A stretch of DNA of 64,000 bases from Flectonema sp. DT1601 (GCA_964019425.1 OZ025794.1:1302001-1366000); one strand, 5' to 3'. Shown: positions 1 to 11,306, numbered from the stretch's first letter. A program made the numbers and translations. Notes: a model not told the origin generated them from the sequence alone.

Positions 1-3000
1 GACAGGCATCACGTTCTGGTTTATCAACATCGTTATCGAGAAGATCTGAAGACATACCTGAACATGTTCTTCAAGAATCAATTACTAAACTTAAACAGAG
101 AGTAGCTGTTTTATCTCAGAGTGAAGTTTTTGAAAGATCTGCTGATAAAGGATTCCAAGTTTCTGATGCAGTCTTGACGAGAGTTGCGGCTGATCAATTG
201 CGGGAGCTAGCGAGTTCAGCACCGTCTGGAACTCACATATCGGAATTAGTTTCGTGTATCGGTATGCGAATAGCTGCTGCTGATAGCGATCGAAACCTCC
301 AACGTAGAGAAGGTGAACGATCCCGTTCGATGTGGAGAAAGCTTCACGATGAAGTCAACAGAAGACTACGACCTCTTCTTGAGAGTGAAAACTTATCAAC
401 TTCGATACCTGACTCTGATCCTTCTCATGCAGTTGGTGTCATCGCAAAGATCGAACAGAAGTTTTTAGTAATTCAGAGACAACTCAATAGCTGCACTGCT
501 GAACTCTCTTCTCAAAAAACTCGAAGACTTGACTTAGATTCGAGAGTGAGAGGAAATAGTAAAGTAAATACCAAAATCTACAAAGAGATAACAAAAATGT
601 GTTCTGAGCTTCAGATAACTGCGATACCTACTCTACATGATGAGATGGACGCCCCAGCTACTCTTCAAGTGATCTCAAGAGAAATGTCAAGCCTGTTAGT
701 TACCACAGAACAGGTAACAACACTGAGGGAAGACTTAGCAAAACGACTTAACGATGCGGAGTTAGAAAGAGCAAGGAGTGCTCGACTTGAAATGCAAAGA
801 CTTCACTTACTTAATAGCGTAAGAAGTATATTACACACATTAGAAATGTTACCTGACACCTCTCTTGAAAACGACGGGGCATCTGACGCTGACTGGGCTG
901 CTATCTGTTCAGGTGTTGCGGAGTTATCATCAGAATTATCCATCGGATATGATGCTCGTAAAAGGGTCTCATCTGTTGAAGAAACCCTTCAAATACTTCT
1001 AAACAAAATATCTGCCGACATCGATCACGTTAATTCTCCTGGTCACGGATCTCCTCTTCCAAAGAGAAGTCCACCACCACCACCATCATCACCAAGCACT
1101 ACTATAAAAAAATCGTCGAGCCGGAATCGATCTGAAGGGCTTGCACTGACGCAATCACAAATGGCTACGTTGTGTGATAAAATATCTTTAGAGTTTGAGG
1201 CAGTTAGGACGGTGGCCCAGCAAGAACCTATTTGGAAAAGGAAAGTTGCTGATGCTGAGAATGCAATGTTTTTGATTTCAGAAACTTTTCAGATTGGACG
1301 CAGCAGATCACAAGAAACGTTGGAAGACGTCGCATCGGTAATTAGAGACAAGTACGAACAACTTCAAGAAGTCTCTGCATCGAATGCCGCTGAAAAAACT
1401 AAAATTATAAAACACAACCTAGAGCTCAAACAAGAGCTATCTCGACTCGATGAAGAACTAATTGACTTGAGACATGAATTGGCTACTCAAGATGAGGACA
1501 AGTCGATATTAGAGAGGAAATTGGAAGCAGCTTCGATGTTTGTAAAGTACGCAAAAGAAATGAAAAGAGATGCTGAAGATGATTCAAGTTTTAGAGGAGG
1601 TTCAAAACCACAGGAACGATCTCTTTTAGACGACGATGATATTTATGAATTCAAAGAAATAACAGCTGTGAAAGCATACCAATCATATTTACAATTACGT
1701 AAAGATCGTGAGAACCTTATAGATAAAGTATCTGAGCTTGAGAAAGACGTCGAAAACACTCATCTCCATGAAGACTTTTTCGGTGGCCTACACGCTAAGC
1801 TATCTGTATTAAAGAGTTCAATGTTGGAATCAACATCAGTCATGTTCGATGGTGAAGATCGTTATCCAGCCAGATCTCCTCCTCAACCTCCAAATGGAAC
1901 TGACCCATCTCAATTACCAACAGACATTCTCTCTTATATCTCAACGTTAGAAAGAATGGTCAACACTTTAAAGTTTGAAGGCAAAGGACTACTTCAAAAC
2001 ATCCAAACCGTTTTCAATTCATTAAAAGAGTGGTCTGGAGGAGCTATAAGAACTCCTGACTCTAATTGTAATACTGTTAGTGAAGGTGTGAAGTCAATCA
2101 TAAGTTGTCTTCAACACATAATAGAAGAATCCAATAAAAGAGACAGAGAGAGAGAACTAATTCAAGGACAAAGAGAACACGCGATGGAAATGCGTGAAAA
2201 GGATGTTGCGATGATGGCTCAGAGTGTTCCTTCAGTACCATTACCACCACCACCAGCAGTTCGAAGTGGAAATGGAGGTGATGATGAAAATGATATTGAG
2301 AGAATAATGTTATCATTGTTATCGAAGTTGCAAGACATAGTTGGAAAATCACCGACAGCTGGAGGGGATATTTGTTCACTTGCTAACCAACTTGATAACT
2401 TAGCAGGTGTAGCTGTTTCTGAGTTGAGATATTTAGTACGAAGAATACTACCTGGTCAGTCACTCTTAGATGCCTTAAAAACAAGAATGGGAAATCCAAC
2501 TTCTCCAGCCCGCGCCATGGCAAGTTCTGAAGCGATCGTTTCCGAAGGTGTTCGCGGTGTTGCAAACCAGCTGACTACTCTCGCTTCAAGTATGTTGATT
2601 AGATTGTATTTTTATTGTGTTTAGTTTGCATTATTTTTATAACATTATAATAAGTATCTAATTTATATTACAAAAAACTAAAACTAGACATTTCATCTGC
2701 CGCTGCACGAGATTGCACCAAACTACTACTTCGAAGTGCCAAAAAGGGGGATGAAGATCCTCTTGGTCTTCTCGCTAGCATCCGTCGACTACACGTCATT
2801 ATCGCAAATAAACTTGACGCTGGACCAAAAGAAGCCAAAGAACTGAGAAGTAAGATAGGACTTATGGACGCACAGCTCAAGGGATTGGAATCTGAAGCAG
2901 AGAGAAAAGAGTTGAATCTCCTCAGCGCCATTGAATCAGAGAAACAAGCAACACAGATGTTATCAATTCAGAAGGCGCAATGGGAAAATCACAAACGAAT

Positions 3001-3950
3001 TCTTGAGGAGCGCAGTAAGAAATCTGATTCTGAAAGAAAGAGACTTCAACAGTTGAATGATGAGTTTCAGGTTTGGTTTTATTTATTTATTTGTTGTGTT
3101 GTCTGTCATCATATTAACAACCTACTTAATATAACAAACAGAGTGCTCTCGCCCTTCAGAGAAATCAATTTGCCACTGGTTCCACGGACGCTTTGAAACC
3201 TCACATTACACCTCGTAGAGATGGGTATGTTGTTGACCTTTTATTTTGGAGCCCAAAAACTTTTTTTTAAAGAGCGGGAAAAAAAAAAAAAAAAAAAAAA
3301 ACAGCAGCGGACAAAGCAGCAGTCAAAAAAGCCAAAGCACCTCTCCAGTCAGAGAATTTAATGAAAAGAAAGATGGACATGTTGAAGAGCTCCAATCAAA
3401 GTTAGAAGAGTTAACAAACAAATATGAAGAAATGAAGGATTTTGCATCGAAAGTAAACTTCCGATTAGAAACAAAAGAGAAAGGAAAACAGGAATATAAA
3501 GATAAATATCGACATGTGTTGGGAGAGTTGAAGAATATGGAAAATTCGAGAGAAAGACAAAAATCAGCATTTCAACAGCAATTAAGCACCGTCAAAGATC
3601 AGCTACTGAAACTTCAAGGAAAGGGAAAGGGTGTCAGAACTGCGTATCAAGAAAAGCAAATGCAAGACACTCGTCTGACGCACAGCTCAACACGTAAACC
3701 TCCAGCGTCTGCTACTGTTGCTACTGGTGGGATAACTGTTCCTCAGGAATTTAAATTCAATCGTCCCCGAGGTCGAACTGGATGCTGGGTCTGTGATACA
3801 CCCGGAGGACCAACGAAGTACGGAGGTACCCTTCCTCATCATAAGTGTCCACAACACCAAAAGATTCCAGATGATGATAACCAGGTGTCTGAATATTCTT
3901 CGAGTGAAGAAGATGAAACTGGTACTCAACCACTGGATATAGATTATTAG
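1..3950 (+). CDS. Large coiled-coil protein, 5' end outside the window, four exons visible
   Basis: The reading frame is already open at base 3, so the gene starts upstream of the window; 1232 residues are visible. Three introns are inferred because they restore one continuous coiled-coil frame: 2590-2687 (98 nt, GTATGT donor), 3071-3141 (71 nt, GTTTGG donor) and 3225-3304 (80 nt, GTATGT donor). Exon ends match in phase (1, 0 and 2). The protein is rich in Glu, Lys, Arg and Leu with long heptad-like stretches, broken by Pro-rich linkers near bases 1060-1105 and 2225-2270. The last 60 residues hold a Cys/His cluster (GCWVC, then HHKCPQH) that could bind zinc, followed by an acidic tail. A structural, cytoskeletal or ciliary role would be typical of such proteins, but I do not recognise the family. 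Confidence 0.8.
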
Positions 3951-4715
3951 TTTTTTTAGTTTTTTTATTTTTTCTTTCCCCTCTCTCACTTCCACGTACT
4001 CAGGTTATTCTTAAGGATCCCTGAGTCTAATTGCTTTACAGACATTGCTTTATTTAGCCTGACAAAAAAAAAAAAAACACAAAAAAAAAAAAAAAAAAAT
4101 AGATTTGCGGGATACCGTCCAGCATTATTATTATAGATTTGCAAAATAGATAATTAGAGGGGAAGGAACAAACAACAACAAAAAAAGCAAAAACAAACAA
4201 ACAAACACCAAAACTGTATTATTCTCTTTTTTCTTACCTTTTCCCGTCTTTTTCCCTGCTGTTTTTAATGTTGTCTCGGGGACATAGATATAATTTTTCA
4301 TTCATTCTTTCTTTTTTTTTTTCTTCTTCTTCCCCCTTCGAATTAAATAGCTGAGGGCTTGTTTTTTTATTTTATTTTTATTTCAATTTATTCTTTCTTC
4401 CTAAAGGGTTCAACAACTTTATAATTAAAATAGTTTTAAAAATAACAACAATAAATAAACATGCGTAAGTTACAATTATTTTTTTCCTCCTCTAGTCCAC
4501 AACTATGCTGACCAGGATCGGTTTATTTTCTGTTTGAATAACGTACAGTCTCACTCAATGATTGTACTGCTGAAGATTTCATTATTTATATTTGCAGGAA
4601 ACTACAAATGTTTTTATTCAGTCAAAAGTACTTTGATATTTTATTTTATTTTAATACCCTAAAATTGTTACTGTTTCTTACGTTGTCAAAGTTTCACACC
4701 CAACCTCTTAGAATC
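3951..4715 (+). other. Intergenic / UTR stretch before the NEK kinase
   Basis: No coding frame is supported here. The stretch contains A-tracts near 4063-4100 and T-rich runs near 4310-4395. A pyrimidine-rich acceptor-like AG ends at 4597 and a second one ends at 4711, five bases before the chosen NEK start codon. Confidence 0.6.
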
Positions 4716-7457
4716 ATGTCCCGACTTCAAGAAAACTATAAGAAAGTTCGAGTAGTTGGAAGTGGTTCATTCGGTCATGCTCTACTCTGCAAGAGAAACA
4801 GAGATGCTAAGGAAGTTGTTATCAAGGTATTAATACCGAGACCGAAAGAGGGAAGAGCAAAGGTTATAAACGAAGTTAGAATATTAAAAACACTAAATCA
4901 CCCGAACATAATAGGATTTATTGAAGCATGGAGAGAAGGTGAGAAGATCTACATCAGTATGGAATACGCTGAGGATGGTGATTTACGATCTCTTATCGTA
5001 GCTCAAAAGACATCAGGAAACAGACTACCAGAAACGTTGATACGAAGTTACATGATGCAATTAGCTTGTGCCTTGTACTACATACACAGTGTTCACATCC
5101 TTCACAGAGATATGAAAAGTGAAAATATTTTTATCGCCGTTTCCGGAAAAGTACTAAAACTCGGAGATTTCGGAATCTCAAAACAACTTTCCTCTTCGAT
5201 TGACTTCGCTCATACAGCAATCGGTACCCCATACTACATGTCACCCGAAATAGTAACAGGCAGACGTTATAACGCAAAATCCGATATATGGGCGGCTGGT
5301 ATTATCCTACACGAGTTGCTTACATTCGAATATCCTTTTAAAGCATCAAATCAAGAGGCTTTGTTTCACCTGATTAGGTTAGGTAGGCACAGTAAAGAAA
5401 GAGAAGCTGCAAAGCAATTGTACAGTTCAGATATTATTTCATTAATGAATTCAATGTTGGAAATCGATAGTAAAAAAAGATTATCGAGCAGAAGAATTCT
5501 ACAACACCCTGCTTTACGAAATGATATTCAATTACAGACTCCCAAAGTAGTACCACGACCAGCATTGGAACCAGCCGTAGCTGGGGAACCAACAGCTCCC
5601 GTAGACAGACATCGACAGGTAAAGGAAGGTCTTGAAAACACTGAACCACTTAAGGAGATTATAAATAAAAAACCGAACTATGACAGGCGTGCGTATCTTA
5701 TAGAAAGACACATAAACAACAACATTCCAAAACCCAACAATCCTAAAGATAATCAAAAGAGTGATGTCAATACAAAACCAAAACTAACATCGCGTCCAAT
5801 CTCTGCTGAGGAAGTTACAAAAATTGAAAGGCGCATTCACGATATCAAAACACCCTCAGCCTATGAGCAAAGACTACTAGCGTTACACCGCAGACGTGAA
5901 GCTACCAAGAAAGTTGTTTCAAATGGGAATATCGAAGCAACTATTCAAACTCCTGCTACTCACGAGCAAAGACTAGAAAGAGAACACATCAACAGACGTG
6001 AAGTCGTCAACGAAGATGTTCGTGTTGTTGGAAATATCAAAACCCCCGCCCACGAGACTTCACATCAAAATGAAGAACGCAATCAGAAAGAAGCCACCAA
6101 TCAGAATCGTCTTCGACACTGTGATGCCACTGAGAGACGGATGAGAAACAAATATTCTACTGCGGCCATACTTCAGCAGAGTGACAACCAAAAGACTGTT
6201 GCAGTTGATCAGCACGACGTCAGGAAGTCTGAAGTGACGAGTAGCAAACATCCTCAGGAAGGTAAAAGCACAGCAAAAAACCGAACCAATGAAATCAGAG
6301 GAGTACCAGCATCAAGACCGAGAGATGTTTGGTTGGGAAGGAAATGCAATTCAGAAAATAATAAAAAACCACCACTTTCAAACCGACCTGTAAAACAAGA
6401 TAGCCAGGCTCAACAAGAAATGAATGCGATTAATAATAAGTTAAGGGACATTATGGCTCGTTATTCTTTTAGTGAAGATCAAGTGAAGGAAAAAATCAAA
6501 CGCGCGAATTCTTCTAGTCGGAAGGATTACCCTGATGCTACTGGTCTTGAGGATGGCATCACTTTGAAAAGTGAATCGCCACCAACACTGCAGAGGTCGA
6601 GATCACAACCAATATCTGACCGGAGACACATGGCTGGTGTCTTGGGAAGATCACGATCAGCACCAGTAGTTACACAGTTAGATGATACTGCAAATCGACA
6701 ACGACCGACTAGAGAAAGCGTTGTCGTCTCACGTTCTGTTGATCCGATTTCAGGTCATGGATTCAACGTAGAATCACCCAAGAGCTCATTTAAGAATTCA
6801 CGTAGTCTGATATCTAATAAAGAACATAGCGAGGCTAAAGGATTAAGGGACAAACTCTTTGTCAAAAAAATGCCAATTTCACAATACGGATGTCGTATTC
6901 CTGTTTTCGTAACGATCTCAGCAGTCACAGCATCACTAGTAGTAATGAGTCTCTCAGTTAATAGTTCTTGGAAGGCTGTCAACATACCACGACGACAACA
7001 CTGTACTGGTATAGATAATGTTATAATGCCTATATTAGCAAAAGACATGTTGAATACAGTTATAAAGTCAATGAGTGAAACCCTCGAAGAAATCGATGCC
7101 TTGAGTGCTGGTGATTCGCAGGATGAGGATTTCGAAGATTACATGCCCGAACTTGTTGCTGCTCTACCAGCGTTTCCTCCGAAGCATAACATACCTGGAA
7201 TATCATCTTCTGATACTGTACACACTCAGGCTGAGGGTTTATTTAAGTTTCTTGAAATAAAATTATCTTCACCCACTCTCTGTCACTTTTTAAACATAAT
7301 CTCTAATGATCCTCATGCGAGAGTACATTCAAAAGTGCTCAACATTCTTGAGAAGGAACAGACACATTATTATTGCTTAATTGTACAGCTTGCAAAGTAC
7401 ATTAAACACACAAACATTGATCAAGGGAGGTATCGTGAATTACGAAAGTGTAGATGA
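4716..7457 (+). CDS. NEK-family Ser/Thr protein kinase with long C-terminal tail and possible membrane segment
   Basis: The kinase domain occupies about residues 7-265. It has a Gly-rich loop GSGSFG, catalytic lysine in VVIKVL, HRDMKSENIF, DFGISK and activation-segment GTPYYMSPEI, a combination typical of NIMA-related kinases, which act in mitosis and in cilia. I chose ATG 4716 because NEK domains normally begin almost at the N-terminus and an acceptor-like AG lies just upstream. An in-frame ATG at 4608 would add 36 residues with a hydrophobic run, and another acceptor-like AG ends at 4597, so alternative starts are possible. After the kinase domain come about 450 basic, Asn/Arg-rich disordered residues. 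These are followed by a hydrophobic stretch of about 23 residues near bases 6895-6965 that could be a membrane segment, then an acidic helical C-terminus. NEK assignment is firm; the role of the tail is unknown. Confidence 0.9.
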   Translation: MSRLQENYKKVRVVGSGSFGHALLCKRNRDAKEVVIKVLIPRPKEGRAKVINEVRILKTLNHPNIIGFIEAWREGEKIYISMEYAEDGDLRSLIVAQKTSGNRLPETLIRSYMMQLACALYYIHSVHILHRDMKSENIFIAVSGKVLKLGDFGISKQLSSSIDFAHTAIGTPYYMSPEIVTGRRYNAKSDIWAAGIILHELLTFEYPFKASNQEALFHLIRLGRHSKEREAAKQLYSSDIISLMNSMLEIDSKKRLSSRRILQHPALRNDIQLQTPKVVPRPALEPAVAGEPTAPVDRHRQVKEGLENTEPLKEIINKKPNYDRRAYLIERHINNNIPKPNNPKDNQKSDVNTKPKLTSRPISAEEVTKIERRIHDIKTPSAYEQRLLALHRRREATKKVVSNGNIEATIQTPATHEQRLEREHINRREVVNEDVRVVGNIKTPAHETSHQNEERNQKEATNQNRLRHCDATERRMRNKYSTAAILQQSDNQKTVAVDQHDVRKSEVTSSKHPQEGKSTAKNRTNEIRGVPASRPRDVWLGRKCNSENNKKPPLSNRPVKQDSQAQQEMNAINNKLRDIMARYSFSEDQVKEKIKRANSSSRKDYPDATGLEDGITLKSESPPTLQRSRSQPISDRRHMAGVLGRSRSAPVVTQLDDTANRQRPTRESVVVSRSVDPISGHGFNVESPKSSFKNSRSLISNKEHSEAKGLRDKLFVKKMPISQYGCRIPVFVTISAVTASLVVMSLSVNSSWKAVNIPRRQHCTGIDNVIMPILAKDMLNTVIKSMSETLEEIDALSAGDSQDEDFEDYMPELVAALPAFPPKHNIPGISSSDTVHTQAEGLFKFLEIKLSSPTLCHFLNIISNDPHARVHSKVLNILEKEQTHYYCLIVQLAKYIKHTNIDQGRYRELRKCR

Positions 7458-8262
7458 AGAGGGATGGGTATTTTCATCTATTTTTTTTTTCTTTTTTAAA
7501 GTTTTCCTCTGGATTAGTAATCTGTAACATTCAGGATAATATTTCCTCCAACGAGAATTATTTCATTTACAGTATCTGTAACGTTCTATTGACCTCTCCT
7601 CTCATTTATATAATAGTTCCTCTCACGTATGCTTGTCGAACAGTTGTACTGTGTTTGCTACGTCATGTACAGAGATCTGTTTTTTTCTGTTGGCGCGCGA
7701 GCACATTCTTCGGCTTAAAAAACAAGAAAGAAAAAAAAAAAAAAAAATACACAAAAATATGTGGGTTTTCCCGCACGAAAGTTCGTTTACACCTTCACAG
7801 ACGATATGATTATTTTATGTTGTTACTGTTTTATTTAAATAGAGTTTTTTCGTAAGCATCTCTTGCTTTGGATGAGCTCAGATTAATTTCTAGAACACAA
7901 GAGTTCGATGCTTTTATTTAAAAGCTTTTAGTAGTCCCACCTATCTACACCTCTCTCTGGTGTCTTTTGATTTCTTTCTATAAAATTAAAATAACATCCC
8001 CTTCAGTTGAAGCTAATTCAACAATCCATTGCTGAGTCTTCGGAAACAGTTACGGATTGGGTCCTCTCTCTCGTTTGTTGCCATCTTACAGTGATGTTTG
8101 TATTAGTTTTTTTTCCTCACAATGAAAAGTTCTCTTTTTAAAATTCCTTTTTTAAACAGGTGCATATCAAACCGATTGGAAACTTAGACCGCAATTACTT
8201 GCTTTGACTTCGATAAATTAAATTTAAAAAGTAAAGTAACAAACAGGACACTATGCCTGAAC
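7458..8262 (+). other. Gene-free stretch before the MFS transporter
   Basis: This is T-rich 3' UTR-like and 5' leader sequence with an A-tract near 7730-7747. It contains one copy of a roughly 45-nt element (8022-8066) repeated at 14480-14527. A pyrimidine-rich AG ends at 8159. An ATG at 8253 opens a 24-codon frame that overlaps the transporter start in another frame. Confidence 0.5.
8022..8066 (+). repeat. Dispersed 45-nt element, copy 1
   Basis: The core is TGCTGAGT, then TTCGGAAA, CAG, and TACGGATT followed by a GGT. It is closely matched at 14480-14527. Both copies lie in the leader region of a gene, roughly 130-200 nt before the start codon. It could be a decayed repeat, a regulatory site or part of a small RNA. 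Confidence 0.5.
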
Positions 8263-9702
8263 ATGGGCAATCAAATGAATATCTGTATTGCTGTTGCCGG
8301 TATGGGAGGCCTCGTATTCGGTTATGATCTTGGCGTGATAATCGGAGCCTTACCTCAAATTGTTAAAGAGTATTCATTGAGTAGTCTCGAAGAAGGAACA
8401 GTCGTGGGAATGGCCAGCGTCGGACAGTTATTTGGAGCACTCATGGGCGGATATCTCGCTGATAGAAAAGGTAGATTAGTGACAATGCAACTTGAAGCTA
8501 TTATGTTCTGTTGTGGTACACTAGTCATGGTATTGTTTACATCACTAGTACCTCTGTTAGTTGGGAGATTTATTATTGGAATCGCATTTGCGCTGTCGAT
8601 GGTTTCTAACGTTGCGTGGATAAGTGAAATCTCAACATCAGAAAAAAGAGGATCTGCGATTTCAATTTACGAGTTTTGTGTAACAACAGGCGTCTTACTC
8701 GCTTTACTAATGTCAGCTATCTTCTCATGGAGGAATGCTTTCTGGATTACTGTACCGCTTGCGATACTACACCTAATTGGATCTATGAATGTACCTGAAT
8801 CACCAATTTGGTTAATCTCTGCTAATAGAAGATCTGAAGCAGAACAAGTAATCACAAAATTAGGAGGAACGACATCCGATCTTGTTCAATGTACGATATC
8901 CAGTGGGATAGGTGAGAGTGAAAGTTTATCAGTTTGGAAAACACCAATTATTGTAATTATAATAATCCAATGTCTTGGGTTGCTAACGGGAGGTATTAAT
9001 ATTAGAATATACTCAGAACGTATCTATGAAGAGGTTGGCATACCAGATCAAACAATATCAATCTTGGCTATCATTCTGGGAATTACAAAAGTTCTATCAA
9101 CTATCGCAGCAGTTGTATTCCTTGATAAGTTAGGAAGAAGAATCTTCTACATGATGGGTGTAACCTTACTTGCTATAAGCAATATATTAATAGCTATTGG
9201 TGGTGCTGTTCCTGGATGTTACAATGCTGAAGGCTGTACGGAAACTCATTGTCAACTTGTTGACAATAACTGTCCATCAATGTGTGGAAAGTGTCCTACT
9301 TACGCGGCTGTGTTCGTGGTTGTCGGATGTACGATGGGATTCTCAGCTTATCAATTATCATTCGGTCCGGTTAACTTTGCTGTTGGATCAGAACTATTTC
9401 CAACACACATCAGAGCAAGGCTATTAGGTGGTCAAATTGTTACTCAAGGATTGTTGCAGTTGGCCACAGCTTCTGTTTTCCCTGTCTTTAAATCTTCAGC
9501 AGGGCTTTCATCACCAATGTTGTTTCACTCTCTCTGTTGTGCTTTGGGGTTGGTGTTCTTCACTTTCTTCTTCGTTGAAACTTCAAAAAAAGATCCTTAT
9601 CAAATACTGAATGAATTAGATTTATTATGGGGTCGTTCTCAATCGATAACAAGTGATCCTGTTAGCAGCCCTTATGTGAGTGATGAGGTTGCTGTTGATT
9701 AG
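8263..9702 (+). CDS. Sugar-porter MFS transporter with Cys-rich extracellular loop
   Basis: The 479-residue protein has about 12 hydrophobic segments and sugar-porter signatures. These are FGYDLGVIIGALP in the first segment, GGYLADRKGR in the loop 2-3 position, PESPIWLI after segment 6, FLDKLGRR in the loop 8-9 position, and PVNFAVGSELFPTHIRA around segment 10. The usual PETKG at the end of segment 12 is degenerate (VETSKK). Between the late segments (bases 9215-9300) is an insertion with eight Cys residues, which recalls the PSI-like loop of proton/myo-inositol transporters. A hexose or inositol substrate is inferred, not shown. The start is the first ATG of this frame; an overlapping upstream ATG at 8253 lies in a different frame. 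Confidence 0.88.
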   Translation: MGNQMNICIAVAGMGGLVFGYDLGVIIGALPQIVKEYSLSSLEEGTVVGMASVGQLFGALMGGYLADRKGRLVTMQLEAIMFCCGTLVMVLFTSLVPLLVGRFIIGIAFALSMVSNVAWISEISTSEKRGSAISIYEFCVTTGVLLALLMSAIFSWRNAFWITVPLAILHLIGSMNVPESPIWLISANRRSEAEQVITKLGGTTSDLVQCTISSGIGESESLSVWKTPIIVIIIIQCLGLLTGGINIRIYSERIYEEVGIPDQTISILAIILGITKVLSTIAAVVFLDKLGRRIFYMMGVTLLAISNILIAIGGAVPGCYNAEGCTETHCQLVDNNCPSMCGKCPTYAAVFVVVGCTMGFSAYQLSFGPVNFAVGSELFPTHIRARLLGGQIVTQGLLQLATASVFPVFKSSAGLSSPMLFHSLCCALGLVFFTFFFVETSKKDPYQILNELDLLWGRSQSITSDPVSSPYVSDEVAVD

Positions 9703-10010
9703 TTTCCTGCAGCTGATTGTTATTTATCACGCATTAGAGGGTCGTAGCCAGCTACTACTTCTGATTAACTCATTCTTTGAGTGGCTTTTACGATAAGTCT
9801 TCGTTTCCAATTATACTTTATTAATGCAAACACAGACAGACGAGCTTCAACTAACTTACTCGGTTTGCAAACATCCGTTGAATATGAATATCATTCTCAG
9901 TGGGAAAAATAGTTTTATTCAAATAAAGATTTTTTATTATTATTTTTATTATTGTTATGTACCTACAGCTGAGCAAAATAATCAAAACAATCAAAAAAAA
10001 AAAAAAAAAA
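9703..10010 (+). other. Short intergenic stretch
   Basis: Non-coding. It ends with an acceptor-like CCTACAG (AG ending at 9968) and a run of A directly before the next start codon at 10011. Confidence 0.5.
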
Positions 10011-11054
10011 ATGAAATCCCTGTCGATATTACTGTTATTATTACCAACCATAGCTGCATTGAATTTAAAGAGGATTTCAAAGGAGCATTTAACAGATAGA
10101 AGTGGAGTTCATTTCGATATAGACGGTAACGTTGTTAGAGTAGATGAAGGTTCAATTGGTGGCGCATCGGGTATTGGTTTGGGAATGAAAATATTAGAGA
10201 CAAATGGAATGTCACTAAGCGGAAAGGATATCGCTGAATATATTGCCAAACATGTTGAGATAGAATTAGCAACGAGTGAGCATTGTCATGCTTATGGTAG
10301 TTTTGAATTTGAATGTGTCAGTCATGGAGACTGCGCATGGGTTGGAAATAAATGCGCTCCGATTTCTGTTGTTCGTGATGGGGTGTCGTATACTGATGTT
10401 CCAGCAGCTTATGATCAGCTTCACCCTGAAGGAGCTATTCATACTTCGGTAATCACTAATAGTCCTGTTAGACCATTACATCTTGAACTTGTTGTTGACG
10501 ATGCACTCTCTGTCGTATCAATAGCTACGGGATCACCATTCTCTAAGGCTGGTATTCGTGAAGGCATGAGACTCATTACACTAATGGGAGAACGAGCCTA
10601 TAGTAGAAAACAGGTTGAAGAACTTTTGTTAGATGCTCCAAGTCTTTTTATGGTTGTCGTGGAGTTATTTTGTACAGCTCACACTGATATATCAGAATGT
10701 ATTGGTGAGTGTGAATGGTCAGTAGACCACTGCATAGCAATCCCCATCACTGAGGCTGACATCACAGAAGATGGATCGGAAGAGCACAAGCCAAAAGTTC
10801 GTTTAGTTCTTGTTATTACTTTGGTATTAACAACTTTTTCAATATTGGGAATGATTTTGTTTTCTGTTCATCGTCGGACATCAGAGAACTTCCAGCAGCT
10901 TCAATTGCATCCAGAGCTTTGGAAGGCAAACAAAAAGCAGCCTGTTATGATTGATCGTACAGTCGACATTGAAAGCGGCAAACACCAAGTAGACAATTCT
11001 GCTTCAAGGAAGGTTAGCTTTTCGAAACAGGATGTGCAAATAGTGACGTCATAA
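10011..11054 (+). CDS. Type I membrane protein with two extracellular PDZ-like/Cys modules
   Basis: ATG 10011 gives a clean signal peptide (MKSLSILLLLLPTIAA) on a 347-residue protein; the frame upstream of it is 5' UTR. Two similar modules follow. Each has a PDZ-like core (first GSIGGASGIGLGMKILETNG, second GSPFSKAGIREGMRLITLMG). Each core is followed by a four-Cys motif with spacing C-x8/9-C-x3/4-C-x-W-x4-C (bases 10285-10355 and 10670-10735). A membrane segment lies near bases 10795-10865, with a cytosolic tail of about 60 residues. Extracellular PDZ-like domains are known in secretory proteases and some scaffold proteins, but no protease domain is present here. Function is unknown; a surface receptor or chaperone-like protein is possible. 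Confidence 0.82.
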   Translation: MKSLSILLLLLPTIAALNLKRISKEHLTDRSGVHFDIDGNVVRVDEGSIGGASGIGLGMKILETNGMSLSGKDIAEYIAKHVEIELATSEHCHAYGSFEFECVSHGDCAWVGNKCAPISVVRDGVSYTDVPAAYDQLHPEGAIHTSVITNSPVRPLHLELVVDDALSVVSIATGSPFSKAGIREGMRLITLMGERAYSRKQVEELLLDAPSLFMVVVELFCTAHTDISECIGECEWSVDHCIAIPITEADITEDGSEEHKPKVRLVLVITLVLTTFSILGMILFSVHRRTSENFQQLQLHPELWKANKKQPVMIDRTVDIESGKHQVDNSASRKVSFSKQDVQIVTS

Positions 11055-11119
11055 ACATTTCTAGTTACCATATTATTCCTCTCCATGAATATATTGTTGT
11101 ATAGTATAGTATTATATGA

Positions 11120-11306
11120 GAGGATGCCAAAAGTACAGGACTATTTGGGCCAAAGGTAACTGGCAGCACCTGGAACATATTCTGACCACTTTTCCTACTA
11201 TGTTCTATACTCGAAAAATTGAAATCCGTGTCTGGGATCCCACTTTACTCATCGCCAGTTCCAAAATTCCATATTTTCTCATGCAAAATGGTTGTATTTT
11301 GCACTG
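11120..11306 (+). repeat. Left terminal inverted repeat of the transposon
   Basis: This stretch matches the reverse complement of 12706-12891 with a few substitutions and small indels, for example two extra bases near the outer end of the right copy. The good preservation suggests a fairly recent insertion. Confidence 0.88.

Noticed and set aside
7454-7855. 133-codon frame after the NEK kinase
   Set aside because: It overlaps the kinase stop, is made of Phe, Lys and Leu runs from homopolymers, and has no coding character.
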